From: Clostridiales bacterium
Lineage (GTDB): Bacteria; Bacillota; Clostridia; Christensenellales; UBA1242
DNA length: 64,000 nt
Direction of reading: 5' to 3'
Assembly (NCBI GenBank): GCA_015055605.1
Contig: SVHV01000001.1
Coordinates: 191,026-255,025, forward strand
The notes beneath the pieces are model-generated. The model did no database searches, was not told where the DNA came from, and saw nothing but the letters and a program-made list of their open reading frames with translations. The position numbers were made by a program, and so were the translations under genes. This document shows, one piece after another, positions 8,709 to 17,833 of the stretch; the first letter of the stretch is position 1, and every line of letters starts with the position of its first letter.

Positions 8709-9317
8709 ATGGAATATAGTGAAATAATAAATAAATTAGAAGATTCACGGTCTTATGCAAAAACATATTATGTTCCTATAATTAGGGAAGAATCTTCTAA
8801 ATATTTATTTGACTTTATTAAGAATAATAATATAAAAAGCGTATTGGAGATTGGGACTGCGATAGGATATTCTGGTAGTATTATGTTGGCTGCTGGAGTA
8901 GAAAAACTTGTTACTATTGATAAAAATGCTGAATATCTCGTACTTGCTAAAAATAACTTTGAAAACCTTGGCTTTGGTGAAAAAGTTGATGTTTATGAGG
9001 GTGATGCTAAAAATGTTATTGTTGACCTTAAAGAAAAGGGGTTTAAGTTTGATATGATATTTTTAGATGGTGCAAAAGGTCAGTATATTAGGTATTTACC
9101 AACTCTTACTGAGATGCTAGAAAAAGATGGCGTAATTTTTGCTGACAATGTTTTGTTGCATGGTATGGTTGAGAGTGGAGAAAAAGTTCCTCACAAGAAG
9201 AGGTCTATGGTTGTAAATCTAAGGAAGTATCTAGAGGTTATTGATAAATATCCTTATAGTACAGAACTTATACGATTAGAAGATGGTATAGCTATAACAA
9301 AATACATAGGAGAATAG
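8709..9317 (+). CDS. trmR: tRNA 5-hydroxyuridine methyltransferase (O-methyltransferase family 3)
   Basis: 202 residues. SAM-binding motif VLEIGTAIGYSG at about 42-53 and the metal/SAM segment DMIFLDGAKGQY match the class I O-methyltransferase group that includes Bacillus YrrM/TrmR. TrmR methylates 5-hydroxyuridine at tRNA position 34 to 5-methoxyuridine. The next gene, 2 bases on, is a U32 peptidase-family protein like TrhP, which makes the hydroxyuridine; the same pairing is found in Bacillus, supporting this specific role rather than a generic catechol-type methyltransferase. ATG is preceded by AAGGATGATG. Confidence 0.8.
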   Translation: MEYSEIINKLEDSRSYAKTYYVPIIREESSKYLFDFIKNNNIKSVLEIGTAIGYSGSIMLAAGVEKLVTIDKNAEYLVLAKNNFENLGFGEKVDVYEGDAKNVIVDLKEKGFKFDMIFLDGAKGQYIRYLPTLTEMLEKDGVIFADNVLLHGMVESGEKVPHKKRSMVVNLRKYLEVIDKYPYSTELIRLEDGIAITKYIGE

Positions 9318-9319
9318 AT

Positions 9320-10531
9320 ATGTTAGAATTATTAGCGCCTGCTGGTAATATGGAGAAATTAAAAGTTGCATTTAGATATGGTGCTGACGCTTGTTATATG
9401 GCAGGCAAAAAGTTTGGACTAAGGGCATTTTCTGGTAATTTTGATGAAGATGAGTTGGTTGAAGCTGTAAATTATGCACATAATCTAGGTAAAAAAATAT
9501 ACATTACTGTTAATATTGTTGCACATAATAGTGATTTTGAGGGATTGGCTGAGTATCTTAAATATTTACAAGAAATTGGTGTTGATGCAGTAATAGTTAG
9601 TGATATGGGAATAATGAGTTTTGTTAGAGAATATGCTCCTAAACTTGATATTCATGTATCTACTCAAGCAAATATTACAAATAAGCATACTGCAAAAGCT
9701 TTTTGTGATATGGGTGCAAAAAGAATTATTCTTGCAAGGGAATTAAGTATAAAAGAAATCAAAGAAATCAGAGATTATATACCTGATGATGTTGAGATAG
9801 AGACATTTGTTCATGGTGCAATGTGTATTTCGTATTCCGGTAGGTGTTTGCTTTCTAATTATCTTACTGGTAGAGATAGTAACAGGGGTGCATGTGTGCA
9901 AGCTTGTAGATTTGAGTATACAATTTGCGAAAAATCAAGAGATGGTGAGCATTATGAAATTCAAGAAGATGATAGGGGTACATATATTCTTAATAGTAAA
10001 GATATGTGTATGATAGAGCACCTAAAAGATGTAATTGATGCAGGGGTGACTTCATTTAAGATAGAGGGTAGAATGAAGAGTGCTTACTATGTTGCAACTG
10101 TTGTTAATGCTTATAGAAGGGCGCTTGATGATTTAATTGCTGGAAAAGATTTTGATAATGCATTATTAGAAGAATTAGAAAAAACTAGTCATCGTAGATA
10201 TACAACAGGATTTTTCTATGGAGAAAAAGATAAAGAGTATATTAAGGATAGCATGCCTATTCAATCTCATGAATTTATGGCTATTGTAAAAAGTGATGCT
10301 AAAGATGGTTATGCTCTAATAGAGCAAAGAAATAGATTTAAGGTTGGTGAAACTTTAGAAGTATTGTCTCCAAACGATACATTTAATAAGGTTATTGAAG
10401 TAGGGGAAATGCTTTCTGAGGATAATGAAATTATCGAAGATGCTAACAAGGTTCAGCAACTAATTAAACTAAAAACATCTCTTAATCTAAAAGCAGGCGA
10501 TATTCTTAGAAAAGAAGTTGTGTTAAAATAA
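9320..10531 (+). CDS. trhP: Peptidase U32 family protein, probable tRNA hydroxylation protein TrhP
   Basis: 403 residues. N-terminal ELLAPAGNMEKLKVAFRYGA opens a TIM-barrel; the U32 signature region EIETFVHGAMCISYSGRC (about 158-175) has the conserved cysteines, followed by GACVQACR. C-terminal beta-barrel region at about 310-400. Despite the peptidase name, members next to trmR hydroxylate U34 of tRNA using prephenate-derived chemistry (established for TrhP in Bacillus and E. coli). Position directly after trmR supports TrhP over collagenase-like relatives. A terminator follows, so this closes the operon. Confidence 0.78.
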   Translation: MLELLAPAGNMEKLKVAFRYGADACYMAGKKFGLRAFSGNFDEDELVEAVNYAHNLGKKIYITVNIVAHNSDFEGLAEYLKYLQEIGVDAVIVSDMGIMSFVREYAPKLDIHVSTQANITNKHTAKAFCDMGAKRIILARELSIKEIKEIRDYIPDDVEIETFVHGAMCISYSGRCLLSNYLTGRDSNRGACVQACRFEYTICEKSRDGEHYEIQEDDRGTYILNSKDMCMIEHLKDVIDAGVTSFKIEGRMKSAYYVATVVNAYRRALDDLIAGKDFDNALLEELEKTSHRRYTTGFFYGEKDKEYIKDSMPIQSHEFMAIVKSDAKDGYALIEQRNRFKVGETLEVLSPNDTFNKVIEVGEMLSEDNEIIEDANKVQQLIKLKTSLNLKAGDILRKEVVLK

Positions 10532-10537
10532 TAAAAG

Positions 10538-10567
10538 ATCCATAGTATTTTGCTATGGATTTTTTTA
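10538..10567 (+). terminator. Terminator after trhP
   Basis: ATCCATAG and CTATGGAT, 8 bp, loop TATTTTG, then seven T. Confidence 0.9.
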
Positions 10568-10753
10568 TATAAAAATACCCCTAAAAAATTATGCATAAAT
10601 ATTATAAAAAAACGAATAAATATAACACATTAAAATATTGTAGAAATAATTTAAACTACTGAATAAATATAATAAAATTATTATAAATATTCATTAATAA
10701 GACACTAAAAATTAGATGTTTACCATAAATCATAAATAAATTTGTATGGACAG

Positions 10754-10782
10754 GCAGATTTCGACAAATTGTAACATATATT
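10754..10782 (+). promoter_or_regulatory. Possible SigE-type promoter of sigK
   Basis: GCAGATTT, 13 bases, CATATATT. These match the Bacillus SigE consensus (KMATATTT; CATACANT) at 7 of 8 positions each, and sigK is SigE-dependent in Bacillus. No good SigA promoter is seen here. By-eye match only. Confidence 0.35.
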
Positions 10783-10805
10783 GTTTCTAGATGTAGGAGG
10801 AATAT

Positions 10806-11507
10806 ATGATTATTGAAAGTTTTATGCTATTCATACAAAAGTTAATGTTCTTTACTTCTTATGTGAATAATACTTCGTCATTCCCAAAACCACTTTCTCA
10901 AGCAGAAGAAAAAGAATATTTAGAAAGGTTTGAGAATGGGGACATGAAAGCAAAAGAAATACTTATACAGCATAATTTGAGGCTGGTCGCTCATATAGTG
11001 AAAAAGTATGGTCAAACAGAAGAAGCTGATGATTTGATATCTGTAGGAAGTTTAGGTCTTATTAAAGCATTAAATACATATAAACTGAATCATGGAACGC
11101 AATTTAGCACTTATGCTGCGCGTTGTATAGAGAATGAGATTCTTATGCTTATTAGAGCAAATAAGAAACATAAAAATACGGTTAGCATCGAGGATGTGTT
11201 GGGTGCAGATGAAGATAATAATGAGATTACGATAGGTGACCTTAATTATGATGATGAGCAAGATGTTTCAAAGGTTGCTGAAAATAAGTATATTGCTGAG
11301 AAATTGGATGTGGTGCTAAAGAGGTGTTTGAGTGATAGAGAGTATCAGATAATGTGTCTTAGATATGGTCTAAATGGTAATCCTGTTTTGCCTCAGCGAG
11401 AAGTGGCTAAGAAATTAAATATTAGTAGAAGTTACATATCAAGACTAGAGAAAAAGTCGATTGAGATTTTAAGGAAAAAATTAGATAGAAAACATTTCGG
11501 TTTGTGA
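10806..11507 (+). CDS. sigK: Sporulation sigma factor SigK
   Basis: 233 residues in one unbroken frame. The hydrophobic start (MLFIQKLMFFTSYV) is the pro-sequence typical of pro-SigK, followed by PLSQAEEKEYLERF, region 2 (HNLRLVAHIVKKYG, DDLISVGSLGLIKAL, FSTYAARCIENEILM) and region 4 with the helix-turn-helix QREVAKKLNISRSYISRLEK near the end. It directs late mother-cell transcription in sporulation after cleavage of the pro-sequence. No skin-like insertion interrupts it. SD TAGGAGG at spacing 5. The long AT-rich upstream region has a SigE-like promoter candidate, fitting the expected cascade. Confidence 0.92.
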   Translation: MIIESFMLFIQKLMFFTSYVNNTSSFPKPLSQAEEKEYLERFENGDMKAKEILIQHNLRLVAHIVKKYGQTEEADDLISVGSLGLIKALNTYKLNHGTQFSTYAARCIENEILMLIRANKKHKNTVSIEDVLGADEDNNEITIGDLNYDDEQDVSKVAENKYIAEKLDVVLKRCLSDREYQIMCLRYGLNGNPVLPQREVAKKLNISRSYISRLEKKSIEILRKKLDRKHFGL

Positions 11508-11536
11508 TAAAGGTGTATTATTGTTCTCTCTATCTA

Positions 11537-11565
11537 TTGATTTTTATTTTTTGGTGTGATATAAT
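11537..11565 (+). promoter_or_regulatory. Promoter of rnpB
   Basis: TTGATT, 17 bases, TATAAT with an extended -10 TG (TGA before TATAAT). The predicted start is within a few bases of the P1 helix of the RNA. Confidence 0.85.
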
Positions 11566-11575
11566 TTCAACAGTT

Positions 11576-11913
11576 ATCAGATACACAGATGATTGCGAGT
11601 ATAGGTAAACTATATTTGAGGAAAGTCCGGGCATCACAGAGCAAAATGCCAGTTAACGACTGGTGGGGGCGACCCTAAGGAATAGTGCAACAGAAAATAA
11701 ACAGCAGAGCAATCTGCGATAGGTGGAATAGTGGTGTAAGAGACCACTAATGATATGGGTAACTATATCGTTGTGTAAACCCCATTTGATGCAAGGTTGA
11801 GAGATGTTTTAAAGTGGCTCGCTAGTCTCTCTATACACCGCTTGAAATTATTGGTGACAATAATTCTAGATAGATAATCATCTAATACAGAACTCGGCTT
11901 ATGTGTTTCTGAT
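11576..11913 (+). ncRNA. rnpB: RNase P RNA
   Basis: About 338 bases. Conserved core segments are visible: GAGGAAAGTCCGGGC near 11618-11632 and ACAGAACTCGGCTTA near 11886-11901, with the CAGAAAATAAACAGC region between. The ends pair as helix P1: ATCAGA-T-ACACA with TGTGT-T-TCTGAT, which sets the boundaries. It is the catalytic RNA that trims 5' leaders from tRNA precursors. The layout around the core looks like the ancestral type A rather than the Bacillus type B, fitting a clostridial host; this should be confirmed by folding. Confidence 0.93.
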
Positions 11914-11924
11914 TATTTTTATTT

Positions 11925-11947
11925 CTCAGCTAGTGCTGAGATTTTTT
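11925..11947 (+). terminator. Terminator of rnpB
   Basis: CTCAGC and GCTGAG with a TAGT loop, then A and seven T. Confidence 0.88.
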
Positions 11948-11995
11948 TATGCTCAATTATGGTTTATTGTCAATAAGTATTGCTTTGGTGTAACA

Positions 11996-12019
11996 AAACA
12001 ATATTTTATTATATTGTTT
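11996..12019. repeat. Perfect 9-bp inverted repeat between rnpB and rarA
   Basis: AAACAATAT and ATATTGTTT separated by TTTATT. No T-run follows on either strand, so it is not an obvious terminator; it could be an operator or only AT-rich chance pairing. The rest of the gap 11948-12189 shows nothing else that I can name. Confidence 0.35.
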
Positions 12020-12189
12020 GTTATAATATAAATGTATTTATTTTAAATTTAAATTTTTGTAAATTTGTATGATTTTTATAATAATTTCGCATAAATTCTT
12101 TGTGTATAACTAATTCGTATATTTTGACTTATCAAAGAAAGTTGTTGTTTTTTGTATAAATTTTCTGATTCTTTTTAAATAATTTTAAA

Positions 12190-12218
12190 TTGATTTTTGG
12201 TGTATAATATGATATAAT
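12190..12218 (+). promoter_or_regulatory. Promoter of rarA
   Basis: TTGATT, 17 bases, TATAAT with an extended -10 TG. The start would fall near 12225, leaving a short leader that includes GGAG. Confidence 0.8.
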
Positions 12219-12243
12219 TTATTTATAATTAATGGAGAAAATT

Positions 12244-13533
12244 ATGATGGATATGTTTGAGGGAAACCTAACAAAATTTAGACCTCTTGCAGATAGAATG
12301 AGGGCTACCACAGTTAATGATTTTTTAGGACAAAAACATCTAATTAATAAGGGTAGTTATTTGGTAAGAGCTCTTGAGTTAGGTAGTGTTGGTTCATGTA
12401 TTTTTTACGGACCTCCTGGTTGTGGTAAGACAACTTTTGCTAGTATTATTGCTAATACTTGTAAGGGAAATTTTAAAAAATTAAATGCTGTTAGTTCTGG
12501 TGTTGGTGATGCTAAAGAGATTATTGCTGAAGCGAAATCAAATCTGGAGTTGTATGGTATTAAGACTTATCTTTTACTTGATGAATGTCATAGATGGAAT
12601 AAGGCTCAGAGCGACTGCGTGCTTGAGGCTATTGAGAAAGGGTATATTATCTTTATAGGTTCTACTACAGAAAATCCTTATATCAATATGACTAGAGCGA
12701 TTGTTAGTAGATGTAAAGTTTTTGAATTTAAATCTCTAACTGTGCCTGAGATGGTTGTTGGTATTAATAAGGCTCTTGAAAATAAGGAGATAGGTTACGG
12801 TAATCTTAATATTGAGATTTCTGGTGAAGTAAAGAAGTATTTGGCTTATAATTCTTCTGGCGATATGAGGACTTGCTATAATACTCTTGAGTCTGCAGTT
12901 TCTACTACTGCACCTAATAAAGATGGGGTAATAGTGATTACAGAAGAAATTGTTAATGATTGTATGCAGAAAGGGAATATTGCTCTTGATGAAACTACTA
13001 GTTATGATGTTCTTAGTGCTTTTTGTAAGAGTCTTAGGGGAAGTGATACAGATGCTGCATTGTTTTATGCTCAGAAGTTGCTTGTAAGTGGCTTTGACCC
13101 TTGTATTATTGCTCGTAGGTTGATAGCTCATGCTAGTGAGGATATAGGTATGGCTGATAGTAATGCTTTGCTTATTGCTATATCTGCGTTGACTTCTTGT
13201 GAAAAATTGGGTCTTCCTGAGTGTAATCTTACTCTTAGCCATGCGATTATTTATATTTGTGAAGCAGAGAAAAGTAATTCTGTTTACCTTGCTATGTGTG
13301 CTGCTAAAGAAGATGCTGAAAAGTATAAAAATGCAAGAGTGCCTAATCACTTAAAGAATCATCCGACAGGCTATAAAGATGGTCATGGAATGTATAAATA
13401 TCCACACGACTTTGGTGGCTATGTAAAACAACAGTATTTACCTGATGAAATTAAGGGTAAAAGATATTACAATCCTCTTGCTAATGGAAGAGAAAAAAAT
13501 ATTATTAGAAAAAAAGATTTGTATAATAAATAA
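12244..13533 (+). CDS. rarA: Replication-associated recombination protein RarA/MgsA (AAA+ ATPase)
   Basis: 429 residues from ATG 12244; an in-frame ATG at 12232 would put the GGAG site inside the gene, so 12244 is preferred. Starts DMFEGNLTKFRPLADRMR, with Walker A FYGPPGCGKTT near residue 50, Walker B LLLDECHRWNK, sensor GSTTENP, and the C-terminal tetramerisation region with HLKNHPTGYKDGHGMYKYPHDF. RarA acts at stalled replication forks and ssDNA gaps in the cytoplasm. Single-gene unit with its own promoter and terminator. Confidence 0.93.
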   Translation: MMDMFEGNLTKFRPLADRMRATTVNDFLGQKHLINKGSYLVRALELGSVGSCIFYGPPGCGKTTFASIIANTCKGNFKKLNAVSSGVGDAKEIIAEAKSNLELYGIKTYLLLDECHRWNKAQSDCVLEAIEKGYIIFIGSTTENPYINMTRAIVSRCKVFEFKSLTVPEMVVGINKALENKEIGYGNLNIEISGEVKKYLAYNSSGDMRTCYNTLESAVSTTAPNKDGVIVITEEIVNDCMQKGNIALDETTSYDVLSAFCKSLRGSDTDAALFYAQKLLVSGFDPCIIARRLIAHASEDIGMADSNALLIAISALTSCEKLGLPECNLTLSHAIIYICEAEKSNSVYLAMCAAKEDAEKYKNARVPNHLKNHPTGYKDGHGMYKYPHDFGGYVKQQYLPDEIKGKRYYNPLANGREKNIIRKKDLYNK

Positions 13534-13561
13534 GGCTAGACAAATTGTCTAGCTTTTTTTT
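13534..13561 (+). terminator. Terminator of rarA
   Basis: GCTAGACAA and TTGTCTAGC, then eight T. Confidence 0.9.
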
Positions 13562-13646
13562 GAAAATTTTTATAATATATTTGAGTTGAAAAACATTTTA
13601 TGATATAAAATAATTATAAAGAAAAATTATGTTGAGGGGGTATTTT

Positions 13647-14312
13647 ATGAAACTTGCTAGAAAAATTGTTTCTATAGGTACTATTGTTGCTACTGCATGG
13701 GTGGTACTACAGTTAATACTATTGCTTTTAGGTATGTCAATGATTGGTGGTATGGATTTATTTGGTACTGTCATTACTCTTGCGATAGGTGGATTTTTTG
13801 CAATTAATAGTTTAAATATGATTAGCAAAAACAAGATAATAGGTATGGTGTCACTAGCATTGATTGCTGTGTCTGTTGTTTTGATTATCTTATCATTCTG
13901 GATTTCTATAGGAAGCTCTTTGTATCAAAACCTAACTATATCATTTGGTTTACTTTCTGTATTATTTAATATAATAGTGTCTTCTGGATTAGATTTGGGA
14001 AAATCAAATTTAGTTGTACAGATTATAGTCTATGCTCTAGTATCTATTGTTGATATAATGGCTACATTGGGTATATTTGGTGCGATTAATTTGGGTGAAA
14101 TGATTGTATTATTTGTTATCCTTATTCTTCTATGTATATTAGGTATTGTTGTTCTTAAAGTTTTAGCAAAAAGAATGGTTTCTAAGGCAATAGAGAATGA
14201 TGCTAACATGGTGAAGATTACTAAACAGGAATATATGGTATTAGTAGATAAGGCTAAGAAATATGATGAGTTAATGTCTAAAGCAAATTCTATTAATGAG
14301 AAGTCTGAATAA
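13647..14312 (+). CDS. Unknown membrane protein with six helices and a cytoplasmic tail
   Basis: 221 residues. ATG 13647 is chosen since GAGGGGG at 13633-13639 is the SD; an ATG at 13629 lies upstream of it. Six hydrophobic helices are seen (about 8-30, 38-58, 66-88, 96-113, 120-140, 148-168), then a basic linker (KVLAKRMVSKA) and a charged helix with ITKQEYMVLVDKAKKYDELM. The tail looks like a small cytoplasmic oligomerisation helix. No family recognised. Convergent with the minus-strand pair, sharing a terminator. Confidence 0.65.
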   Translation: MKLARKIVSIGTIVATAWVVLQLILLLLGMSMIGGMDLFGTVITLAIGGFFAINSLNMISKNKIIGMVSLALIAVSVVLIILSFWISIGSSLYQNLTISFGLLSVLFNIIVSSGLDLGKSNLVVQIIVYALVSIVDIMATLGIFGAINLGEMIVLFVILILLCILGIVVLKVLAKRMVSKAIENDANMVKITKQEYMVLVDKAKKYDELMSKANSINEKSE

Positions 14313-14323
14313 AAAAAATAAAA

Positions 14324-14350
14324 AATCACTTAGTTTTTAAGTGATTTTTC
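14324..14350. terminator. Bidirectional terminator between converging genes
   Basis: AATCACTTA and TAAGTGATT with a 5-base loop; T-run on the right (plus strand) and A-run on the left (serves the minus strand). It overlaps the last codons of the minus-strand kinase gene. Confidence 0.8.
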
Positions 14351-14902
14351 TTTTTCTGAAATTATTTTTAGAATGGTTGAAACTGTTTCTTCTAAATCAA
14401 TATTTTCAATGATATGTTCGAAGTAAACAGCTTGTTTAACATGGTCATCATAGTCTTTTAGTCTTGCTTCCATACTGTCTTGAGGTTCGTTTCTATTAAT
14501 GAGTCTTTTTCTAATTTCTTCCTTTGGACAGGTTAAGAATATACTAATTACTTGGTTAGGGTAAAGTTTGCTTATTGCCTCGAGTCCGTATCTATCGCAA
14601 TCTCTAAGAGCTACTTTCCCAGCAGATAGTATTTCGTCAAATGCTGTTTTTCTCATGCCTCTATATGTTCCATGTCTCATTGTGTGTTCAAATATATCGC
14701 CAGACTCTCTTAGTTTAAAGAATTCTTCTTCGCTAATAAAATAGTATGGGTTGTTTTGGCTTTCGTTCTCTCTCATTGCTCTGGTACAAGCATTTGCTGG
14801 TCTGCCAAATCTATCTGGATATCTAGCGAGTAGAGTATTTATGATTGTGTCTTTACCAACTCCACTAGGACCTTCAATGATGACGATTAGACTATTTTGC
14901 AT
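14330..14902 (-). CDS. Divergent guanylate kinase-family protein
   Basis: 190 residues, the family length. P-loop IIEGPSGVGKDT at about 8-19. Compared with classical Gmk the GMP-binding part is altered: the usual TTR-PR-GE..DY segment reads CTRAMRENESQNNPYYF, keeping two Arg and a Glu but losing the standard Ser/Thr and DY; the YGTP turn reads YRGMRK; the LEIDVQG segment reads LRDCDRYG. It would phosphorylate GMP or a related nucleotide, but specificity may have moved. It is not next to rpoZ, where gmk usually sits, so it may be the only Gmk relocated or a paralogue. SD AGGAG; 11 bases after the GDPD-like gene. Confidence 0.7.
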   Translation of the reverse strand: MQNSLIVIIEGPSGVGKDTIINTLLARYPDRFGRPANACTRAMRENESQNNPYYFISEEEFFKLRESGDIFEHTMRHGTYRGMRKTAFDEILSAGKVALRDCDRYGLEAISKLYPNQVISIFLTCPKEEIRKRLINRNEPQDSMEARLKDYDDHVKQAVYFEHIIENIDLEETVSTILKIISEKEKSLKN

Positions 14903-14913
14903 AAATTTTTCTC

Positions 14914-15786
14914 CTAAATGTATGGTTTAAATCCAGTAAATATTACATTGTCGCAATATGGTGCAACTCTTAGATATTGAGTCTGTGATGTTACTGTATG
15001 AGCGAGGACTCCTGCAGGTTTATATTTCTTTATTGCTCTATATGGCAAGTCTTCATGTGAATAGCATATAAAGTCTGCTGAAGTGATTTTATATAGTTTT
15101 AGCTTTGTAAGCTTTTTAGTAGGTATTGAACCATACATCTTGTTCTCGAATTTGCCACTCTTAAGAATTCTAGGAACATAAGGGTAATTTTGCAACATAT
15201 ACTCGAGGGTGTATGGATTACAACTCATTATGGCTACATTACCAAAAGCCTTATGTTCTTTGATGTAGTTATCTAGAGTAGTTATTATAGATTCTTCTAT
15301 TTTACCAACCATACCATCATTTTTAATATCAATTATGATAGGGCACTTATTTGATATTGCCTCTAAAGCTTCATCTAGTGTTAAAATTTTTTCGCCATCT
15401 GCATTGAGGTTTAAGTTCTTTAGTTCGCTTAGTGACATATTAATAATGTATCCACTTTCTGTGCTAATTACCTTAGATAAAGTTTTGTGAGCAAAGCATA
15501 CTATACTTCCATCATCAATCATTCTAACAGGAAGAGATATAGCATATTTGTTTTTGATTGCATCATTGTACGCTGATAGGGTGTTTTCTGTATGTCCTTC
15601 AGATGCAACTCCACCTCTAGCAATGTACTGATCTATTAGCCATCTATTTCTAGAAATCTCATAGTATCTAGGGCTGAGATGAAAATCTCTTAGTTGATTG
15701 TTCTCAATCAATGTATCTATTAATTTTTTATATTCATCAAAAGTCTCTACGACTTGTGTGTCTATGTCTAATTTGTTTTTTTTCAT
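14914..15786 (-). CDS. GDPD-family protein, probably catalytically inactive
   Basis: 290 residues. The glycerophosphodiester phosphodiesterase fold is visible: IARGG..TENTLSAYNDAI, DDGSIVCFAHKTL, a SLSELKNL helix, TLDEALEAI, PIIIDIKND and a C-terminal DNVIFTGFKP. But the catalytic set is lost: the family HR in AHRG reads RG, the metal ligands E and D of IELDV read S and P (ISLPV), and HD reads HK. Only the second His and an acidic residue in IIDIK remain. It may be a binding or structural protein rather than an enzyme. An N-terminal charged helix of about 60 residues precedes the domain. SD AAGAAGG. First gene of a two-gene operon with the kinase. Confidence 0.75.
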   Translation of the reverse strand: MKKNKLDIDTQVVETFDEYKKLIDTLIENNQLRDFHLSPRYYEISRNRWLIDQYIARGGVASEGHTENTLSAYNDAIKNKYAISLPVRMIDDGSIVCFAHKTLSKVISTESGYIINMSLSELKNLNLNADGEKILTLDEALEAISNKCPIIIDIKNDGMVGKIEESIITTLDNYIKEHKAFGNVAIMSCNPYTLEYMLQNYPYVPRILKSGKFENKMYGSIPTKKLTKLKLYKITSADFICYSHEDLPYRAIKKYKPAGVLAHTVTSQTQYLRVAPYCDNVIFTGFKPYI

Positions 15787-15983
15787 ATATAAAACCTTCT
15801 TTTAACGATAATATTACAAGAGGTGTGTTAATTTTAGTTTTTTACAATTAATTTATGAAGTTTACACCTATAAATAGTATTAATATTTTACCAAATAAAC
15901 CATAAATAAAAAAGCAAATTTAGGCTATTTTTATAATTATTTTCATTATTTTAGTTGATTTGCGTATTAAATTGAAAAATTTA

Positions 15984-16012
15984 TTGCGAAAAAAAAATTT
16001 TTTATATATACT
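15984..16012 (+). promoter_or_regulatory. Promoter of lepA operon
   Basis: TTGCGA, 17 bases, TATACT, about 16 bases before the GGAG site of lepA. Confidence 0.65.
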
Positions 16013-16035
16013 TAATATATTGTTAGGAGATAATA

Positions 16036-17832
16036 ATGGCAAGACAAGATAAAATTCGTAATTTTTGTATAGTTGCTCATATAGACCATGGTAAGAGCAC
16101 ACTTGCAGATAGATTGTTAGAAGAAACAAATACTGTTGCTAAGAGAGATTTAACAGAACAGTTGCTTGATAGTATGGATATAGAGAAGGAGAGGGGAATT
16201 ACCATCAAACTAACTCCAACTACTATGAAATACAATCATAATGGCGAAGAATATACACTTAATCTAATAGACACCCCTGGACATGTAGACTTTACTTATG
16301 AGGTGTCTAGGTCTCTTGCTGCCTGTGAGGGGGCAATACTAATTGTTGATGCTACACAAGGAGTAGAGGCTCAGACTCTAGCTAATGTGTATCTAGCACT
16401 TGAGAATGACCTAGAAATATTGCCTGTAATTAATAAAATTGACTTACCTAGTGCTGATATAGAGAAGACTAAGAGAGAGATAGAAGATGTAATAGGCTTG
16501 CCTTGTGATGGAGTGCCTGCTGTTAGTGCTAAATGTGGTACAAATATTGACTCTGTACTAAAGGCTGTTGTTGAGTCATTTCCTGCACCTAGTGGAGATG
16601 AAAACAAGCCTTTGAGAGCACTTATTTTTGATAGTTACTATGATAACTTTAAGGGAGCAGTATGCTTAGTTAGAGTAATTGATGGTTCTGTGTCTAAAAA
16701 TACTAAAATTAAATTCTGTACAACAGGTAAAGATTATGAGGTTACAGAGGTTGGTATATTTACTCCTAAATTAACCGAAAAGACAGAACTCCTTGCTGGA
16801 GATGTAGGATATATTTGTGCTAGTATCAAGAATGTTAGTGAAACTAAAGTTGGAGATACTATTACATCTAAGGACAATCCTTGTTTAGAGCCTCTTCCTG
16901 GATATAAAGAAGTTAAACCTGTTGTGTTTAGTGGTATTTTTTGTGTAGAGGGAGATAAGTATAATGACCTAAAAGATGCTCTTGAGAAGCTTAAACTAAA
17001 TGACGCTGCTCTTGAGTATGTTCCAGAGGTTTCACAGGCTTTAGGCTTTGGCTTTAGATGTGGATTTTTAGGATTATTACACATGGAGATTATTCAAGAG
17101 AGATTAGAGAGGGAATTTGACCTAGACCTAATCACAACTGCTCCAACTGTTAATTATCGAATCACAAAGACTAATGGTGAAGTAATAGAAATTAGTAATC
17201 CTGCTGAAATGCCTGAGACTCAGGCTATTTCATATATGGAAGAGCCTATGACTAAGGTTAATATTTTTACTCCTCCTGACTATGTTGGTGAACTTATGAA
17301 ATTGTGTCAAGAGAAGAGGGGTGTACATCTAGATTTACAGTATATTGACGCTTCTAGATGTCAGTTAATTTATGAGATTCCTCTAAACGAGATAGTATTT
17401 GATTTCTTTGACCAGTTAAAGTCTAGGTCGAGAGGATATGCTAGTTTAGATTATGATATTACTGGCTATAAACCTAGTGATTTAGTAAAATTAGACATTC
17501 TTCTCAATGGTGATGTTTGTGATGCTCTTAGCCTAATTGTTCACAAAGAAAAGGCATATCAGAGAGGTAGAGCAATAGCAGAAAAGCTAAAAGATGCAAT
17601 ACCTCGACAACTATTTGAGATACCTATTCAAGCAGCAATTGGTAATAAGGTTATAGCTAGAGAAACTATCAAGGCTCTTAGAAAAGATGTTCTTGCCAAA
17701 TGCTATGGTGGTGATATTACTAGAAAGAGAAAACTACTAGAAAAGCAGAAAAGAGGTAAAAAGAGAATGAGAAGAGTGGGTTCTGTGGATATACCGAGTG
17801 AAGCATTCATCTCAATTCTTAAGATTGATTAA
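16036..17832 (+). CDS. lepA: Elongation factor 4 (back-translocating GTPase LepA)
   Basis: 598 residues, full length. GTPase motifs AHIDHGKST near residue 15, DTPGHVDF near 80 and NKIDLP near 132; then EF-G-like domains and the LepA-specific C-terminal region with [23 protein letters not shown]. Acts on stalled or mistranslocated ribosomes. SD GGAG at spacing 7. hemW follows one base after the stop, the usual clostridial/bacillar order lepA-hemW-hrcA, although here a PHP gene and a terminator sit before hrcA. Confidence 0.96.
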   Translation: MARQDKIRNFCIVAHIDHGKSTLADRLLEETNTVAKRDLTEQLLDSMDIEKERGITIKLTPTTMKYNHNGEEYTLNLIDTPGHVDFTYEVSRSLAACEGAILIVDATQGVEAQTLANVYLALENDLEILPVINKIDLPSADIEKTKREIEDVIGLPCDGVPAVSAKCGTNIDSVLKAVVESFPAPSGDENKPLRALIFDSYYDNFKGAVCLVRVIDGSVSKNTKIKFCTTGKDYEVTEVGIFTPKLTEKTELLAGDVGYICASIKNVSETKVGDTITSKDNPCLEPLPGYKEVKPVVFSGIFCVEGDKYNDLKDALEKLKLNDAALEYVPEVSQALGFGFRCGFLGLLHMEIIQERLEREFDLDLITTAPTVNYRITKTNGEVIEISNPAEMPETQAISYMEEPMTKVNIFTPPDYVGELMKLCQEKRGVHLDLQYIDASRCQLIYEIPLNEIVFDFFDQLKSRSRGYASLDYDITGYKPSDLVKLDILLNGDVCDALSLIVHKEKAYQRGRAIAEKLKDAIPRQLFEIPIQAAIGNKVIARETIKALRKDVLAKCYGGDITRKRKLLEKQKRGKKRMRRVGSVDIPSEAFISILKID

Positions 17833-17833
17833 T

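Noticed and set aside
10806..11507. Possible skin-element split of sigK
   Set aside because: The frame is continuous and all regions are present in order.
12022..12027. Second TATAAT upstream of rarA
   Set aside because: No -35 at a useful spacing; the promoter at 12190-12218 is far better.
12736..13350. 204-codon open frame on the minus strand inside rarA
   Set aside because: It lies wholly inside the well-supported rarA gene and has no ribosome site or known motif; AT-rich third positions make such shadows common.
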